Counted from the first letter of the stretch, positions 9,918-18,809 are shown. The stretch: DNA of 64,000 bases from Nocardiopsis alborubida (GCF_012396365.1 NZ_JAAXPG010000025.1:51895-115894), one strand, 5' to 3'. Translations and numbers: made by a program. Notes: generated from the sequence alone by a model not told the origin.

Positions 9918-10343
9918 ATGCGCAGGAACGAGGCGCTGGACGCGCTGGAGCGGGCGGAGGCGGTGGGGACGCGTGTGCGCGCCCTCGGGCGCTGGTACGC
10001 GGTCTACGGCGTCGGATACGGGCTGATGAGCATGGCCGTGGTCCTGACGCTGGGGCTGAGCGGGACGCTCTGGGGTGTGGTGGCCGCGATGGCCGTCCTG
10101 GCGGTGGCCCTCACCGCGCTGAGCGTCTACCAGGCCCGGCAGCCGGTCAAGCCGCTCGGGTACGCCCGCCTGCACCTGTGGGGCATCATCCTGTGGGGCA
10201 CGGTCTACGCGCTGACGGTGGTGGCGGGCATGTACCTCTTCCCCCAGGACCCCGCCTGGTGGATCCCCATGGCGGTGCTGAGCGCCGTCCCCACCTCGGT
10301 GGCGGGCTGCATGGCGCTGCGTCGTAGCAGGAGCACGGTGTGA
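9918..10343 (+). CDS. four-helix integral membrane protein, unknown function
   Basis: The 141-residue protein has a short helical cytoplasmic start (1-25) and four hydrophobic segments (about 28-48, 50-70, 85-108 and 112-130) separated by short charged loops. I do not recognise a catalytic motif. It overlaps the following regulator gene by four bases (GTGA), so the two are translationally coupled. Pairs of a small membrane protein and a winged-helix regulator of this kind recur in actinomycetes, but their role is not known to me. Confidence 0.75.
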   Translation: MRRNEALDALERAEAVGTRVRALGRWYAVYGVGYGLMSMAVVLTLGLSGTLWGVVAAMAVLAVALTALSVYQARQPVKPLGYARLHLWGIILWGTVYALTVVAGMYLFPQDPAWWIPMAVLSAVPTSVAGCMALRRSRSTV

Positions 10344-10660
10344 ACCACCCGCGCAGCCGACTGGACGAGGTGATCCACGCCCCGGTCCGCTTCTCCATCG
10401 TCGCGGCGCTGGCCTCGGCGACCGAGATCGAGTTCCGGGTGCTGCGTGACACCGTCGAGGTCACCGACTCGGCACTGTCCAAACAGATCACGGTGTTGGA
10501 GAACGCGGACTACGTCCGGGTGAGCAAGTTCCCGGTGGGACGGCGCACCCGCACGTCCCTGTCGCTGACCGCTGAGGGGCGGGCCGCCTTCGAGCAGCAC
10601 GTCCGGGCACTGCGCGAGATCGCCTCGGGCTCCCACGTCCGCGTCCCCGACGCCGAGTGA
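10340..10660 (+). CDS. winged-helix (MarR/PadR-like) transcriptional regulator
   Basis: The 106-residue protein is a single winged-helix domain: it begins with LDEVIHAPVRFSIVAAL, has the recognition helix around VTDSALSKQITVLENA and a basic wing (GRRTRTSLSLTAEGR), the pattern of the ArsR/MarR-like winged-helix group (HTH_34 type). It starts with GTG overlapping the stop of the membrane protein gene. It probably controls that pair, perhaps through the palindrome at 9839. There is no effector domain, so it may sense by dimer rearrangement or through the membrane partner; this is inference. Confidence 0.85.
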   Translation: MNHPRSRLDEVIHAPVRFSIVAALASATEIEFRVLRDTVEVTDSALSKQITVLENADYVRVSKFPVGRRTRTSLSLTAEGRAAFEQHVRALREIASGSHVRVPDAE

Positions 10661-10670
10661 GCCCGTCTCC

Positions 10671-11660
10671 TCAGGCCGCCCGGCCCTGGGCGGCCGGGAC
10701 CGGTGCCGCCGGTGCCGCCTCCGGCGGGGTCCGCGCACCCGCGGGCTCCTCCTCCCGGGCGGGGGCGGGCACGGCGGGCCTCCGGGAGCCGTCGCCCCGG
10801 GCCGCCCCCGCGCCCGCGACCACCACCAGGACCATGCCCGCGACCTGCACGAGGGCGGGCGCCTGGCCGATGACCACCAGGCCCATCACCAGGGCGACCG
10901 CCGGTTCCAGGCTGGAGAACGTGCTGTAGGCGGTGCGGCTCATCCGCTGGAGGGCCACCATCTCCAGCAGGAACGGCACCATCGGGAACAGCAGCGCGAT
11001 GAGCAGGGTGAACAGCACCAGGTCGAGGTCTGGGGCGGCGACCAGGCCGGGGACGCCCAGCGGCGCGCTGACCACCGCCCCCACCGTCATGGTCAGGGCC
11101 AGGCCGTGCACGGCGCCGAACCCGGCGCCCACCCGCTGGGTCAGCACGATGTAGCCCACCACGCAGACCGCGCCGGCCAGGGCGAAGCCGACCCCGACCA
11201 GGTCGAGCTCGCCCTGCCAGGGGCGGGTCAGGCAGAGCACGCCCGCGACCGCGGCGAGGATCCACACGAGTTCGCGGCGGCGGCGCATGGCGGCCACGGC
11301 CACCACGAGGGTGCCGAGGAACTCGATGGAGGTGGCGGTGCCGAGTTCGATCCGCGCCGTGGCCTCGGAGTAGAACAGCATCATCCCCGCGCTCGCTGTG
11401 CCCAGGATCACCACGGCGCCCAGTTCGCGCCGCGTCGCCGCGCGTACGGCCCGCCACAGGGAGCGACCGCCCAGGGCCAGCAGCAGGAGCGCGGCCCAGG
11501 TCAGCCGGAGCCAGGTGACGGTGGCGGGGCTGGCCTGGGCGAAGGCGGTGACGGCCAGCGCGCTGCCGGTGTGCAGGGTGAACATGCCGATGAGCAGCAT
11601 GAACGGCGCCGGGACCCCGAAGCGGGCACGGCGGAGCGAGGGAACGAGAGAACGGATCAC
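10671..11660 (-). CDS. EamA/RhaT-type DMT superfamily exporter
   Basis: The protein is about 329 residues with ten hydrophobic helices in two EamA repeats, the second ending in a helix with AYSTFSSLEPAVALVMG, typical of the RhtA/RhaT threonine-homoserine or metabolite exporter group. The last 45 residues are an Ala/Pro/Glu-rich disordered tail. I placed the start at the GTG 11660; an ATG at 11696 is possible but would overlap the promoter of the divergent LysR gene. The divergent LysR regulator only 71 bases away suggests that it controls this exporter. The substrate is unknown. Confidence 0.85.
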   Translation of the reverse strand: MIRSLVPSLRRARFGVPAPFMLLIGMFTLHTGSALAVTAFAQASPATVTWLRLTWAALLLLALGGRSLWRAVRAATRRELGAVVILGTASAGMMLFYSEATARIELGTATSIEFLGTLVVAVAAMRRRRELVWILAAVAGVLCLTRPWQGELDLVGVGFALAGAVCVVGYIVLTQRVGAGFGAVHGLALTMTVGAVVSAPLGVPGLVAAPDLDLVLFTLLIALLFPMVPFLLEMVALQRMSRTAYSTFSSLEPAVALVMGLVVIGQAPALVQVAGMVLVVVAGAGAARGDGSRRPAVPAPAREEEPAGARTPPEAAPAAPVPAAQGRAA

Positions 11661-11731
11661 CCGATCATTGCACCGACGGGGTTCGTTTCTGTCCACGGAC
11701 CATTGGTTGACGGACCATGTAGTTTCGGTGG

Positions 11732-12643
11732 ATGGATTTCACCCGGTTGCGCCTGCTGGTCGAACTGGAGCGGCTGGGCACGATGGCCGCGGTGTCCGAG
11801 GTCACGGGCATGAGCACGTCGGCGGTCTCCAAGCACTTCGCCGTCCTGGAGCGGGAGGCGGGCGTTCCGCTGATCGCACCCGACGGGCGGCGGGTGCGCC
11901 TGACCCCGGCCGGGCGGCGGCTGGCCGAGCACGCGGTGGGCATCCTGGCCCGGGTGGAGGCGGCGCGCGCGGAGTTCGACGGCGAGGGCGAGCCGGCCGG
12001 CCGCGTCGACCTGGTGATGTACACCACAGCGGCGCCCCTGGTACTGCCCGCGCTGCGCCGTCTGCGGCGCGACCACCCCGGGATCGACATCCACCTGACC
12101 GAGCACGAGTCCGAGCACGCGCTGGAGCTGCTCCAGGACGGGCGGGCGGACCTGGGGGTGGTGTACCAGTACAGCCTGCTTCCCCGGGATTTCCCGGGGA
12201 CACTGACGGTGCACCCGATCGGGAGCGAGGACCTGCTGCTCGCCCAGCCTTCGGAGGGCGCCGACAGCCGCGCCCTGACCCGGCGGCGGCTGCGGGAGCT
12301 GACGGACGCGGCGTGGATAGCCAGCCCCTACCGGCGCGACGAGGAGGCGCTGGTGCAGCGCATGTGCGCCGAGGCCGGGTTCACGCCGCGCATCGTCCAC
12401 CGGATCGACAACCTGGAGCTGTTCGAGGAGCTGGCGGCGGAGGGCCTGGGAGTGGGCGTGGTGCCGCGGTTGTCGGCGGTGACCCGGCGCGGGGTGGCGC
12501 ACGCGCCCCTGGGCGAGCTCGGCGGTGTCCGCCGTGTCTACCTGGCGGGCCGCACCGGCGGATGGGCGTGGAAGCCCATCCGGCTGGTGGCGGAGTACCT
12601 GCGGGAGTCGGCCGCGAACGTGCTGGGCGGAGTGGCCAGATAG
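11732..12643 (+). CDS. LysR family regulator, divergent to EamA exporter
   Basis: The 303-residue protein has the N-terminal LysR winged helix (FTRLRLLVELERLGTMAAVS through PLIAPDGRRVRLTPAG, residues 2-65) and a periplasmic-binding-like effector domain (about 85-295). LysR proteins normally bind the shared intergenic region and activate the divergent gene upon ligand binding, so the EamA exporter is the likely target. A possible promoter TTGACG lies at 11707-11712, within the 71-base divergent region. Confidence 0.9.
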   Translation: MDFTRLRLLVELERLGTMAAVSEVTGMSTSAVSKHFAVLEREAGVPLIAPDGRRVRLTPAGRRLAEHAVGILARVEAARAEFDGEGEPAGRVDLVMYTTAAPLVLPALRRLRRDHPGIDIHLTEHESEHALELLQDGRADLGVVYQYSLLPRDFPGTLTVHPIGSEDLLLAQPSEGADSRALTRRRLRELTDAAWIASPYRRDEEALVQRMCAEAGFTPRIVHRIDNLELFEELAAEGLGVGVVPRLSAVTRRGVAHAPLGELGGVRRVYLAGRTGGWAWKPIRLVAEYLRESAANVLGGVAR

Positions 12644-12681
12644 GACCGGGGCCCGCGAGCGGCGCGGCAGGGCCGGAAACC

Positions 12682-13611
12682 TCAGCCCGCGATGGCGAAG
12701 GGTCCCACCGACGGCACGGGAACCTTGCTGGCGGCCTCGCGCATGGCGGTGAGCAGGGGCTCGGGCGAGGAACCCGCGCGGGAGAGGGCGACGATGTGCC
12801 GGCGCGCGCTCTCGCGCACGCCCCGCACCACGATCCGCGGCGTGCTCAGGCCGGTCCAGGCCAGGCGCGGCATCAGGGCGATGCCCAGCCCCGCCTGCAC
12901 CAGGGAGAACACGGCGCTGAAGTCGTCCACGGTGTGCACCACGCGGGGCTGGAAGCCCACCTGGTGGGCGGCGCCGGACACGCACTCGTGCCAGGCGGTG
13001 CCGGGCGCGGACAGGATCCAGTCCTCGTCGGAGAGGTCCTCGGCCAGGTGGAGGCTGGTGCGCGCGGCCAGCGGGTGCTGGTAGGGCAGGATCGCGTCGA
13101 ACAGCTCGACCATGACCGGGTCGACCCGGAAGTCGGGGTCGCCGCTGGCGGGCAGGTGGCCGGTGGACATGGTCAGGGCCATGTCCAGGCGGCCCGAGCG
13201 CACCATCTCGGCGCTGTGCTCGGGGTCGGCCTGGACGACCTCGAAGGACCAGTCCGGGTGGCTCGTGCGCAGGCGCGCCAGGGCCGGGGCGATGAGGTCG
13301 CTGATCCCGGTGGAGAAGGCGCCGATCCGGACGACGCCGCGGTCGCCCTCGGCGTACTCGGCCAGGTCCGCGGCGGCGCGCTCCATCTCCGCGAAGATGA
13401 CGTGCGCGCGTTTGAGCAGGACCCGGGCGGCCCCGGTGAGCAGGAAGCGGCGGCCGTTGCGTTCGACGAGGGGGACCCCGGCCTCCTTGGCCAGGGCGGC
13501 GAGCTGCTGGGAGACCGCCGACGGGGTGACGTTGAGCGCCTCCGCGGTCGCCGCCACCGTGTGGTGGTGGTCGAGTGCCTGGAGGAGCTGTAGCCGCCGA
13601 ACGTCGATCAT
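12682..13611 (-). CDS. LysR family regulator
   Basis: The 309-residue protein begins MIDVRRLQLLQALDHH with the LysR helix-turn-helix (residues 18-40, VAATAEALNVTPSAVSQQL) and a full effector domain. An extension to 13668 is possible but lacks family similarity. It converges with the other LysR gene and is transcribed away from the AT-rich spacer and the GNAT gene at 13881, which is the nearest divergent candidate target. The two LysR proteins in this window are different subtypes and not a recent duplication. Confidence 0.88.
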   Translation of the reverse strand: MIDVRRLQLLQALDHHHTVAATAEALNVTPSAVSQQLAALAKEAGVPLVERNGRRFLLTGAARVLLKRAHVIFAEMERAAADLAEYAEGDRGVVRIGAFSTGISDLIAPALARLRTSHPDWSFEVVQADPEHSAEMVRSGRLDMALTMSTGHLPASGDPDFRVDPVMVELFDAILPYQHPLAARTSLHLAEDLSDEDWILSAPGTAWHECVSGAAHQVGFQPRVVHTVDDFSAVFSLVQAGLGIALMPRLAWTGLSTPRIVVRGVRESARRHIVALSRAGSSPEPLLTAMREAASKVPVPSVGPFAIAG

Positions 13612-13880
13612 GACTTCCAACTTATGGCAGTACGTACAGATTTCAGGGTGGTTTCGCGCGCGTTGCACAGGTTAGGAGCGTGATTCCATGCACACTGTCA
13701 GCCAGCGCTCCATCAAAAGAAAAAAACTTTCTTTTTCTCTTATCGCAATCTCCGACACCTCTTTCTCCGTGTCGAGCACGTTCCGGTCGATACGGACACG
13801 TACAGTCGGTTCCACAGCTCAACCACGGGTCAACCCCGGGGGGATCAGCACCCAATGCTGGTGAAACGGGTGAGAAAAAC
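13612..13880. other. AT-rich divergent intergenic region
   Basis: The stretch 13711-13745 is strikingly A/T-rich for this genome and contains AAAAGAAA (13715-13722), a five-base spacer and TTTCTTTT (13728-13735), a perfect inverted repeat. It lies between the minus-strand LysR gene and the plus-strand GNAT gene. It could be a promoter UP-like tract, a binding site for an AT-binding nucleoid protein such as Lsr2, or a U-rich transcript end; the sequence alone does not decide. Confidence 0.5.
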
Positions 13881-14438
13881 ATGCAAAATTCGCTGATGAC
13901 CAAACCTCGACAGTCCGACGTCGGTGTGCTCAGCTTCCGCTACCTGGGAGCCCACGAGGTGGAGGAACTCGCGGACCTGTGGGGCGCCCTCCACCAGCAG
14001 CACACCCTGACGGCCCCGCACCTGGCGGACATCATCGGCCCCGTGAGCCTGGACGAGTCCTGGAGGCGCCGCCGCGCCCAGTACACGGCCTGGCTCGCCG
14101 ACCCCGAGACCCTGGCGATCCTCGCCGAGAGCAACGGCGACCTCGCCGGGTACGCGATGGTCACCATCCGCGACAACGCCCAGGGCAGCTGGGACCGCGG
14201 CGCGCGGGGCGCGGTGGTGCAGACCTTCGCCATCGACCCCGAGTACACCGGAAGCGATGTGGGCTCCAAGCTGCTGGAGGAGGTGCGCCGACAGCTCGCG
14301 GGCATGGGCGTGCGCGACATCGAGTTCTCCGCGCTGGCCACGGCCTCCGAGGACATCCGCTTCCTGGAGGAGGAGGGCTTCCGGCCCTTCGTGACCACGA
14401 TGGTCTGCCGAGTGGACGCCTTCGGCGCCCACGACTGA
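13881..14438 (+). CDS. GNAT family N-acetyltransferase
   Basis: The product is 185 residues with a typical GNAT core: the acetyl-CoA binding segment follows VVQTFAIDPEYTGSDVGSKLLEEV (about residues 111-134), and the last strands end in FLEEEGFRPFVTTMVCRV. The ATG at 13881 follows GTGAGAAA; the frame is open further upstream through the AT-rich spacer, but that part has no protein-like composition. Substrate unknown. It faces away from the second LysR gene across an AT-rich region, so regulation by that LysR protein is possible. Confidence 0.82.
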   Translation: MQNSLMTKPRQSDVGVLSFRYLGAHEVEELADLWGALHQQHTLTAPHLADIIGPVSLDESWRRRRAQYTAWLADPETLAILAESNGDLAGYAMVTIRDNAQGSWDRGARGAVVQTFAIDPEYTGSDVGSKLLEEVRRQLAGMGVRDIEFSALATASEDIRFLEEEGFRPFVTTMVCRVDAFGAHD

Positions 14439-14593
14439 CGAACCGGCCGGAACCGTTGCCGGCGTGAGGCACACGGGTCCTGACCCGCGTCTCAGCGAGG
14501 TCGGGCGGTCGAGACGCGCTATGGGTACAAGATCACGGCGTGCGGAGCGGATCCGGCGAACCTCTGTGGTCGGTACGGCCGGCGCCCGGAAGA

Positions 14594-14635
14594 GGAACCC
14601 CCTCTTCGGCCTCGGAAGGCCGAAGAGGGGGTTCC
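14594..14635 (+). terminator. very strong 19-bp perfect hairpin
   Basis: Bases 14594-14612 pair perfectly with 14617-14635 around the four-base loop CGGA. It lies 155 bases after the GNAT stop and 55 bases before the GTG of the coiled-coil protein, both on the plus strand. It probably terminates the GNAT transcript, though attenuation of the downstream gene is possible. Confidence 0.7.
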
Positions 14636-14690
14636 CGCCGTCACCGACACACCCCCGCACCGCCCGAGGGCGAACCGCTACGCTCACACC

Positions 14691-15917
14691 GTGGCCTCCG
14701 ACTCCAACACCTGCAACTTCCCTGGCTGCGACCGGCCGGTGCCCCGCGCCTCCTCGCCCGGCCGCCCGCCGCAGTACTGCGACCTTCCCGAGCACACCCG
14801 CTGGCGCGCCTGGAAGGAACGCCAGCGCCAGACCCAGGAGGCCGAACGCCAGGAGGAGCTGGCCCGCGCCGCCCAGGAGCCCTCCCCCGCCGACTCCGCC
14901 GGGCCCGCGTCCTCCCCCTCCTTCAGCAGCGAACCGGTCACCTCCGCCCGCCTGCGCGCCGACGACCTGCTCACCCGCTTCGCCGTCCAGAGCGAGCAGC
15001 TCACCGCCACCCTCCAGGCGGCCACCGAGGCCTTCTCCACCATGACCGACCCGGCCGCGGCCGAGGCCCAGGTGGAGGCCGCCCGCCTCGCCGGGGCCCG
15101 GCACGCCGCCGAGGCCGACGCCGCCCGCCTGGAGGCCGAGAACCGCCGCCGCGAGGCCGAGAGCGCACGGCGCGTGGCCGAGGACGCCGCCGCCTCCGCC
15201 GTCTCCGCCACCCAGGAGGCCGAGCGCATCGCCGAGGAGGCCCTGGCCGCCCGGGACGCCGCCGAGGCCGAGCGCGACCGGCAGCGCACGCTCGCCGACC
15301 GGGCACGGCTGGAACGCGACGCCGCCGTCGCCGAGGCCAACGCCGGGCTGGCCGCCGCCGAACGCCGCATCGCCGAGCAGGCCGCCCGGGCCCGTGAGGA
15401 GCTGGAGCACGAGCGGGCCGAGGCGGCCCGGCGGCTCCAGCACGCCCGTGCCGAGGCCGAGGGGCTGCGCGCCGAGACCGCCGAGCACGCCCGCCAACGC
15501 GACGAGGCCGTCCTGGCCGCCGAGAGCGCCCGGGCCCGTGCCGCGACCGCCGAGGAGCGCGCGGGCGAGGCCGCCCGGAGCCTGGCCTCCGAACGGGACC
15601 GCTTCGACGCCGAACTGGAGCGGACCCGCGAGCGCCTGGAGTCGGACCGCTCGGCGGCGGCCGCCGAGCGCGAACGCCTCACCGCCGAGCTGGAGCGGCT
15701 CCACGCCGACCGCGAGCGCCTGGCGGCCGACCTCGACACCCAGCGCCGCAACGCCGAGATCACCCTGGCCGAGTCGCGGGAGGCCGCCGCCGCGCGCCTG
15801 GCCCTGGCCGAGGAGGCGCGCGACCGGGCCGTGGCCCGAGCCGAACTGGCCGAACGGCGCGCGGAGCGTGCCGGGTCACCCCCTGCCGGGACGGACGCGG
15901 AACACACCGCCACGTAA
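14691..15917 (+). CDS. coiled-coil protein with N-terminal zinc-type motif
   Basis: The 408-residue protein starts with GTG. Residues 8-36 contain C8, C13, C29 and H34 arranged around GRPPQYC and resembling a small zinc ribbon found at the start of several actinobacterial DNA-associated proteins. From about residue 85 to 395 the sequence is a continuous Ala/Glu/Arg heptad-rich coiled coil resembling KfrA-type plasmid proteins in composition. The tail is disordered. It may bind DNA through the zinc motif and polymerise through the coil; that is inference. A strong hairpin precedes it and no plasmid or mobile-element genes are nearby. Confidence 0.7.
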   Translation: MASDSNTCNFPGCDRPVPRASSPGRPPQYCDLPEHTRWRAWKERQRQTQEAERQEELARAAQEPSPADSAGPASSPSFSSEPVTSARLRADDLLTRFAVQSEQLTATLQAATEAFSTMTDPAAAEAQVEAARLAGARHAAEADAARLEAENRRREAESARRVAEDAAASAVSATQEAERIAEEALAARDAAEAERDRQRTLADRARLERDAAVAEANAGLAAAERRIAEQAARAREELEHERAEAARRLQHARAEAEGLRAETAEHARQRDEAVLAAESARARAATAEERAGEAARSLASERDRFDAELERTRERLESDRSAAAAERERLTAELERLHADRERLAADLDTQRRNAEITLAESREAAAARLALAEEARDRAVARAELAERRAERAGSPPAGTDAEHTAT

Positions 15918-15991
15918 CATCCCGCTCTGAACAGCCCCGCCCCTACGGATGTCCAGTCAGTCACCTAAGTACCGGTTCGTCCCGGTCTAGG

Positions 15992-18112
15992 ATGGGAATC
16001 GTGCGAGATCTGGGAACCACTGGAGACACCGGACCGATGAGCGTGGGTGGTTCCCCCGGCGAAGGTTCAGGACCCGAACGCGTCGAGGTGGGCGAACGCC
16101 CCCACCCCAGGGTCGACCTGCGGGCGCTGTTCGGGCTCCAGTCCGGCGCCTGGGCGTGGACCACCGCGGTCAAGGCCGCCGTGTCCATGTCGCTCTCCTT
16201 CGCCCTGGCCACGTGGCTGTTCGGCTCCGAGGTCGGCACCCTGGCCGCCCTGGGCTCCATGACCGTCCTGTACGAGAAGAAGACGCCCTACGCCTACCGG
16301 TCGGCGGCACTGGCCCTGGTCGGCCTGGGCTTCGTCGCCAGCGTCGCCCTCGGCTCCCTGGCCTCGGCCCTGGCCTCCTGGGCACCCGTGTTCTCCATCG
16401 GCCTGACCGCCGGAATCGCCACGTGGGTGTGCGCCGCCTGGCGGGTGGACAGGCCGGGCCCCCTGTTCTTCGTCCTGGTCGGGGCGATCTCCACCATCGC
16501 CCCCGGCGGCCTGGCCGACGTCCCCCTGCACGCCCTGGTGGCCGCCCTGGGCGCGGCCATCGGCTGGTCGGTGTCGATGTCGGGCGCGCCCGTGCGCGCC
16601 CGCCACCCCGAGTACCGCGCCGTGGCCGGGGCCTACCGCCAGCTCGGCTCCCTGCTGCGCGCCGTGGGCACCCCCGACCTGGACCACGCCCAGCACGAGG
16701 CCTCCGTGGCCGTGGCCGACGCCTGGCGGATCGTCCTGCTGGCCCAGACCCGCGGCTACCGCACCAGCCCCGAGGCCGCCCGGCTGCGCTCCCTGCTGCG
16801 CTGGGTCTCCGACGTGCACCTGGCCACCACCCAGGTGTGCATGGCGCGTCCCACGACCCTCCCCGAGAAGGCCGCCGACTTCGCCGAGCGCATGGCGCAG
16901 GCCGTGGCCGACCCCTCCCGCGGCCCCGACCCCGACGAACTCGACGAACTGCGCCGAGGCCTGCGCCCCCGCTCCCTGGAGGCCCGGCTCTACGGCCAGC
17001 TGGCCCGGGCCGCGCAGGCCGCGCGCCGCTCCTCCCACGATGACGACGAGCACGCGGCGACCCTGCACGACGAGCGCTACCCGGCGCTGTGGGACGCGCT
17101 GCGTTCCAGCCTGGGCTCGGACTCGCTGGTGCGCCCCACCGCGCTGCGCATGTGGATCACGGTGACCGCGGCGGGCGCGTTCAGCCTCCTGCTGGGCCTG
17201 GACCACTACTACTGGGTGGGCCTGACCGCGACCGCCGTCCTCCAGGCGGGCAGCGTGGTCCTGACCATGAACCGGGCCCTCCAGCGGTCGCTGGGCACCC
17301 TCGTGGGCGTGTTCATCGGCGCCGCGCTGATCGCGGCGCACCCGCCGCTGGTCGTGGTCATCGTGCTCGCCGCGCTGTTCCAGGGGCTCACCCAGCTGGT
17401 GGTGGGCCGCAACTTCTTCTACGCCTCGGTCCTCGTCACGCCGATGGCGCTGCTGCTGGCCGGGACCGCCGCGCCCGACCCCATCACCGACCTGGCCGGG
17501 TCGCGCATCATCGACACCGTCGTGGGTTCGGTGTTCGGCCTGCTGGGATCGCTGCTGCTGTGGCGCAGGGCGTCGGCGACCCGCCTGCCCCAGGCCATCA
17601 CGAGCGTGCTGGAGACCTCGCGCGAGTGCATCATGGCGGTCCTGGACCAGGACGTGGAGATCGGCCCCGAACGGCGCTACCGGCTGCGCAGGGACATGCG
17701 CGCGGCCCTGGTCAACCTGCGCGGGGTCTACGACAGCGCGATCGGGGACGCGCCGCGCGCGGCGTCCACGCTGCCGCTGTGGCCGGTGGTGGTGGCCACC
17801 CAGCGCACCGGCTACCTGGCGCTGTCGGCGCTGGCCCGGGACAGGCCCGAGTCGTCGGGCGCCATCACCCTGCAACGGGTGGACCTGGCCTTCGGCGAGC
17901 TCATCTCCTCGATGCGGGAGCGCCGCACGCCCCGCATGGGCGCGATCCCCCGGCTGCCCGCCTACCCCAGGATCAACATGGAGCTGCGGGCCCTGTCCAA
18001 CGCGATGACCAGCGCGGTCGCCCAGGACGAGCGCGCGGCGCGCCAGGAGGCCGAGCGGCGGGCCCAGCGCGAGCACCGCCGGGCCCAGAAGGACCTGGAC
18101 GCCGACCTGTGA
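15992..18112 (+). CDS. FUSC family membrane protein (aromatic acid exporter-like)
   Basis: The 706-residue protein has two blocks of about five hydrophobic helices (residues 50-195 and 385-530), each followed by a long cytoplasmic helical domain, the architecture of FUSC/AaeB/YccS-type proteins. The second block contains MNRALQRSLGTLVGVFIGA, a characteristic FUSC motif. The C-terminal 40 residues are highly charged. Family members export aromatic carboxylates or affect envelope stress. The start at 15992 is the first ATG; a GTG at 16001 and an ATG at 16037 remain possible. The gene stands alone and ends at a strong bidirectional hairpin. Confidence 0.85.
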   Translation: MGIVRDLGTTGDTGPMSVGGSPGEGSGPERVEVGERPHPRVDLRALFGLQSGAWAWTTAVKAAVSMSLSFALATWLFGSEVGTLAALGSMTVLYEKKTPYAYRSAALALVGLGFVASVALGSLASALASWAPVFSIGLTAGIATWVCAAWRVDRPGPLFFVLVGAISTIAPGGLADVPLHALVAALGAAIGWSVSMSGAPVRARHPEYRAVAGAYRQLGSLLRAVGTPDLDHAQHEASVAVADAWRIVLLAQTRGYRTSPEAARLRSLLRWVSDVHLATTQVCMARPTTLPEKAADFAERMAQAVADPSRGPDPDELDELRRGLRPRSLEARLYGQLARAAQAARRSSHDDDEHAATLHDERYPALWDALRSSLGSDSLVRPTALRMWITVTAAGAFSLLLGLDHYYWVGLTATAVLQAGSVVLTMNRALQRSLGTLVGVFIGAALIAAHPPLVVVIVLAALFQGLTQLVVGRNFFYASVLVTPMALLLAGTAAPDPITDLAGSRIIDTVVGSVFGLLGSLLLWRRASATRLPQAITSVLETSRECIMAVLDQDVEIGPERRYRLRRDMRAALVNLRGVYDSAIGDAPRAASTLPLWPVVVATQRTGYLALSALARDRPESSGAITLQRVDLAFGELISSMRERRTPRMGAIPRLPAYPRINMELRALSNAMTSAVAQDERAARQEAERRAQREHRRAQKDLDADL

Positions 18113-18116
18113 CCCC

Positions 18117-18150
18117 GCCCCGGGCCGCCGCAGACACGGCGGCCCGGGGC
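18117..18150. terminator. 14-bp bidirectional terminator hairpin
   Basis: GCCCCGGGCCGCCG (18117-18130) pairs perfectly with 18137-18150 around CAGACA. It sits between the convergent FUSC and cyclase genes and can serve both. Confidence 0.75.
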
Positions 18151-18158
18151 GCGGCCGG

Positions 18159-18809
18159 TCAGTCGACGAGGGCGAAGGCCCGCACCGGGAAGGCGGCCAT
18201 CCCGCGGATCTTGGCGGGCACCGCGAAGAAGGTGAAGCCCTCCTCGGGGAGCTGGTCGAGCAGGCACAGGTGCGAGACGACGGGGACACCCGCGGCGAGC
18301 AGCACGGCCAGCGCCGGGCGTGCGCCCTCGGCCGCGGGAGAGGGGTCGTCCACGCCGACCGCGTCGATGCCCACCAGGGTGGCGCCGCCGTCGACGAGCA
18401 CCTTGGCCGCGTCCTCGGTCAGGTACGGGTGCTCGGGGTGGCCGTAGGACTCGGTGCGCCAGTGCCGGTCCCAGCCGGTGCGCACCAGCACGGCGCGCCC
18501 GCGCACGTCCAGGCCGGAGAAGGCCTCCGGCCCGACCCGCGCGGAGCCGGTGGAGACGACCACGCCGGGCAGGTCGGCCACGCGGGACAGGTCCAGGTCG
18601 GCCAGGTCGGCGCCGTCCCGGTAGCGGTGGGCGGGCGTCTCCACGTAGGTGCCGGTGGCGCCGACCATCGTGACGCGGCCGCTGCTGGTGCCGTGGCCGG
18701 GAACCGCGCCCGGGACGGCGGTGCGCTCCTCGACGGCGGGTTCCGGCAGGCCCGGAGAGGTGGTCATCCCGTCGGTGATCTGGTGGCTGACGTCGACCAG
18801 TTTCGGCAT
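18159..18809 (-). CDS. cyclase/kynurenine-formamidase family protein, variant metal motif
   Basis: The 216-residue product has the length and fold signature of the cyclase (KynB-like) hydrolase family. In the canonical metal motif HxGTHxDxPxH the present sequence reads ATGTYVETPAH (in GATGTYVETPAHRYRDG, about residues 51-67): the first two histidines are replaced by Ala and Tyr and Asp by Glu, while the last His stays. A GTY-type subgroup of this family exists in actinobacteria, so it need not be inactive, but formamidase activity should not be assumed. The ATG at 18809 lies at the start of recognisable similarity; the frame runs open far upstream. The PlsC gene is divergent. Confidence 0.75.
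   Translation of the reverse strand: MPKLVDVSHQITDGMTTSPGLPEPAVEERTAVPGAVPGHGTSSGRVTMVGATGTYVETPAHRYRDGADLADLDLSRVADLPGVVVSTGSARVGPEAFSGLDVRGRAVLVRTGWDRHWRTESYGHPEHPYLTEDAAKVLVDGGATLVGIDAVGVDDPSPAAEGARPALAVLLAAGVPVVSHLCLLDQLPEEGFTFFAVPAKIRGMAAFPVRAFALVD

Noticed and set aside
14691..15917. plasmid or integrative-element remnant suggested by the KfrA-like coiled coil
   Set aside because: No integrase, replication gene, attachment-site repeat or composition change was seen around it.
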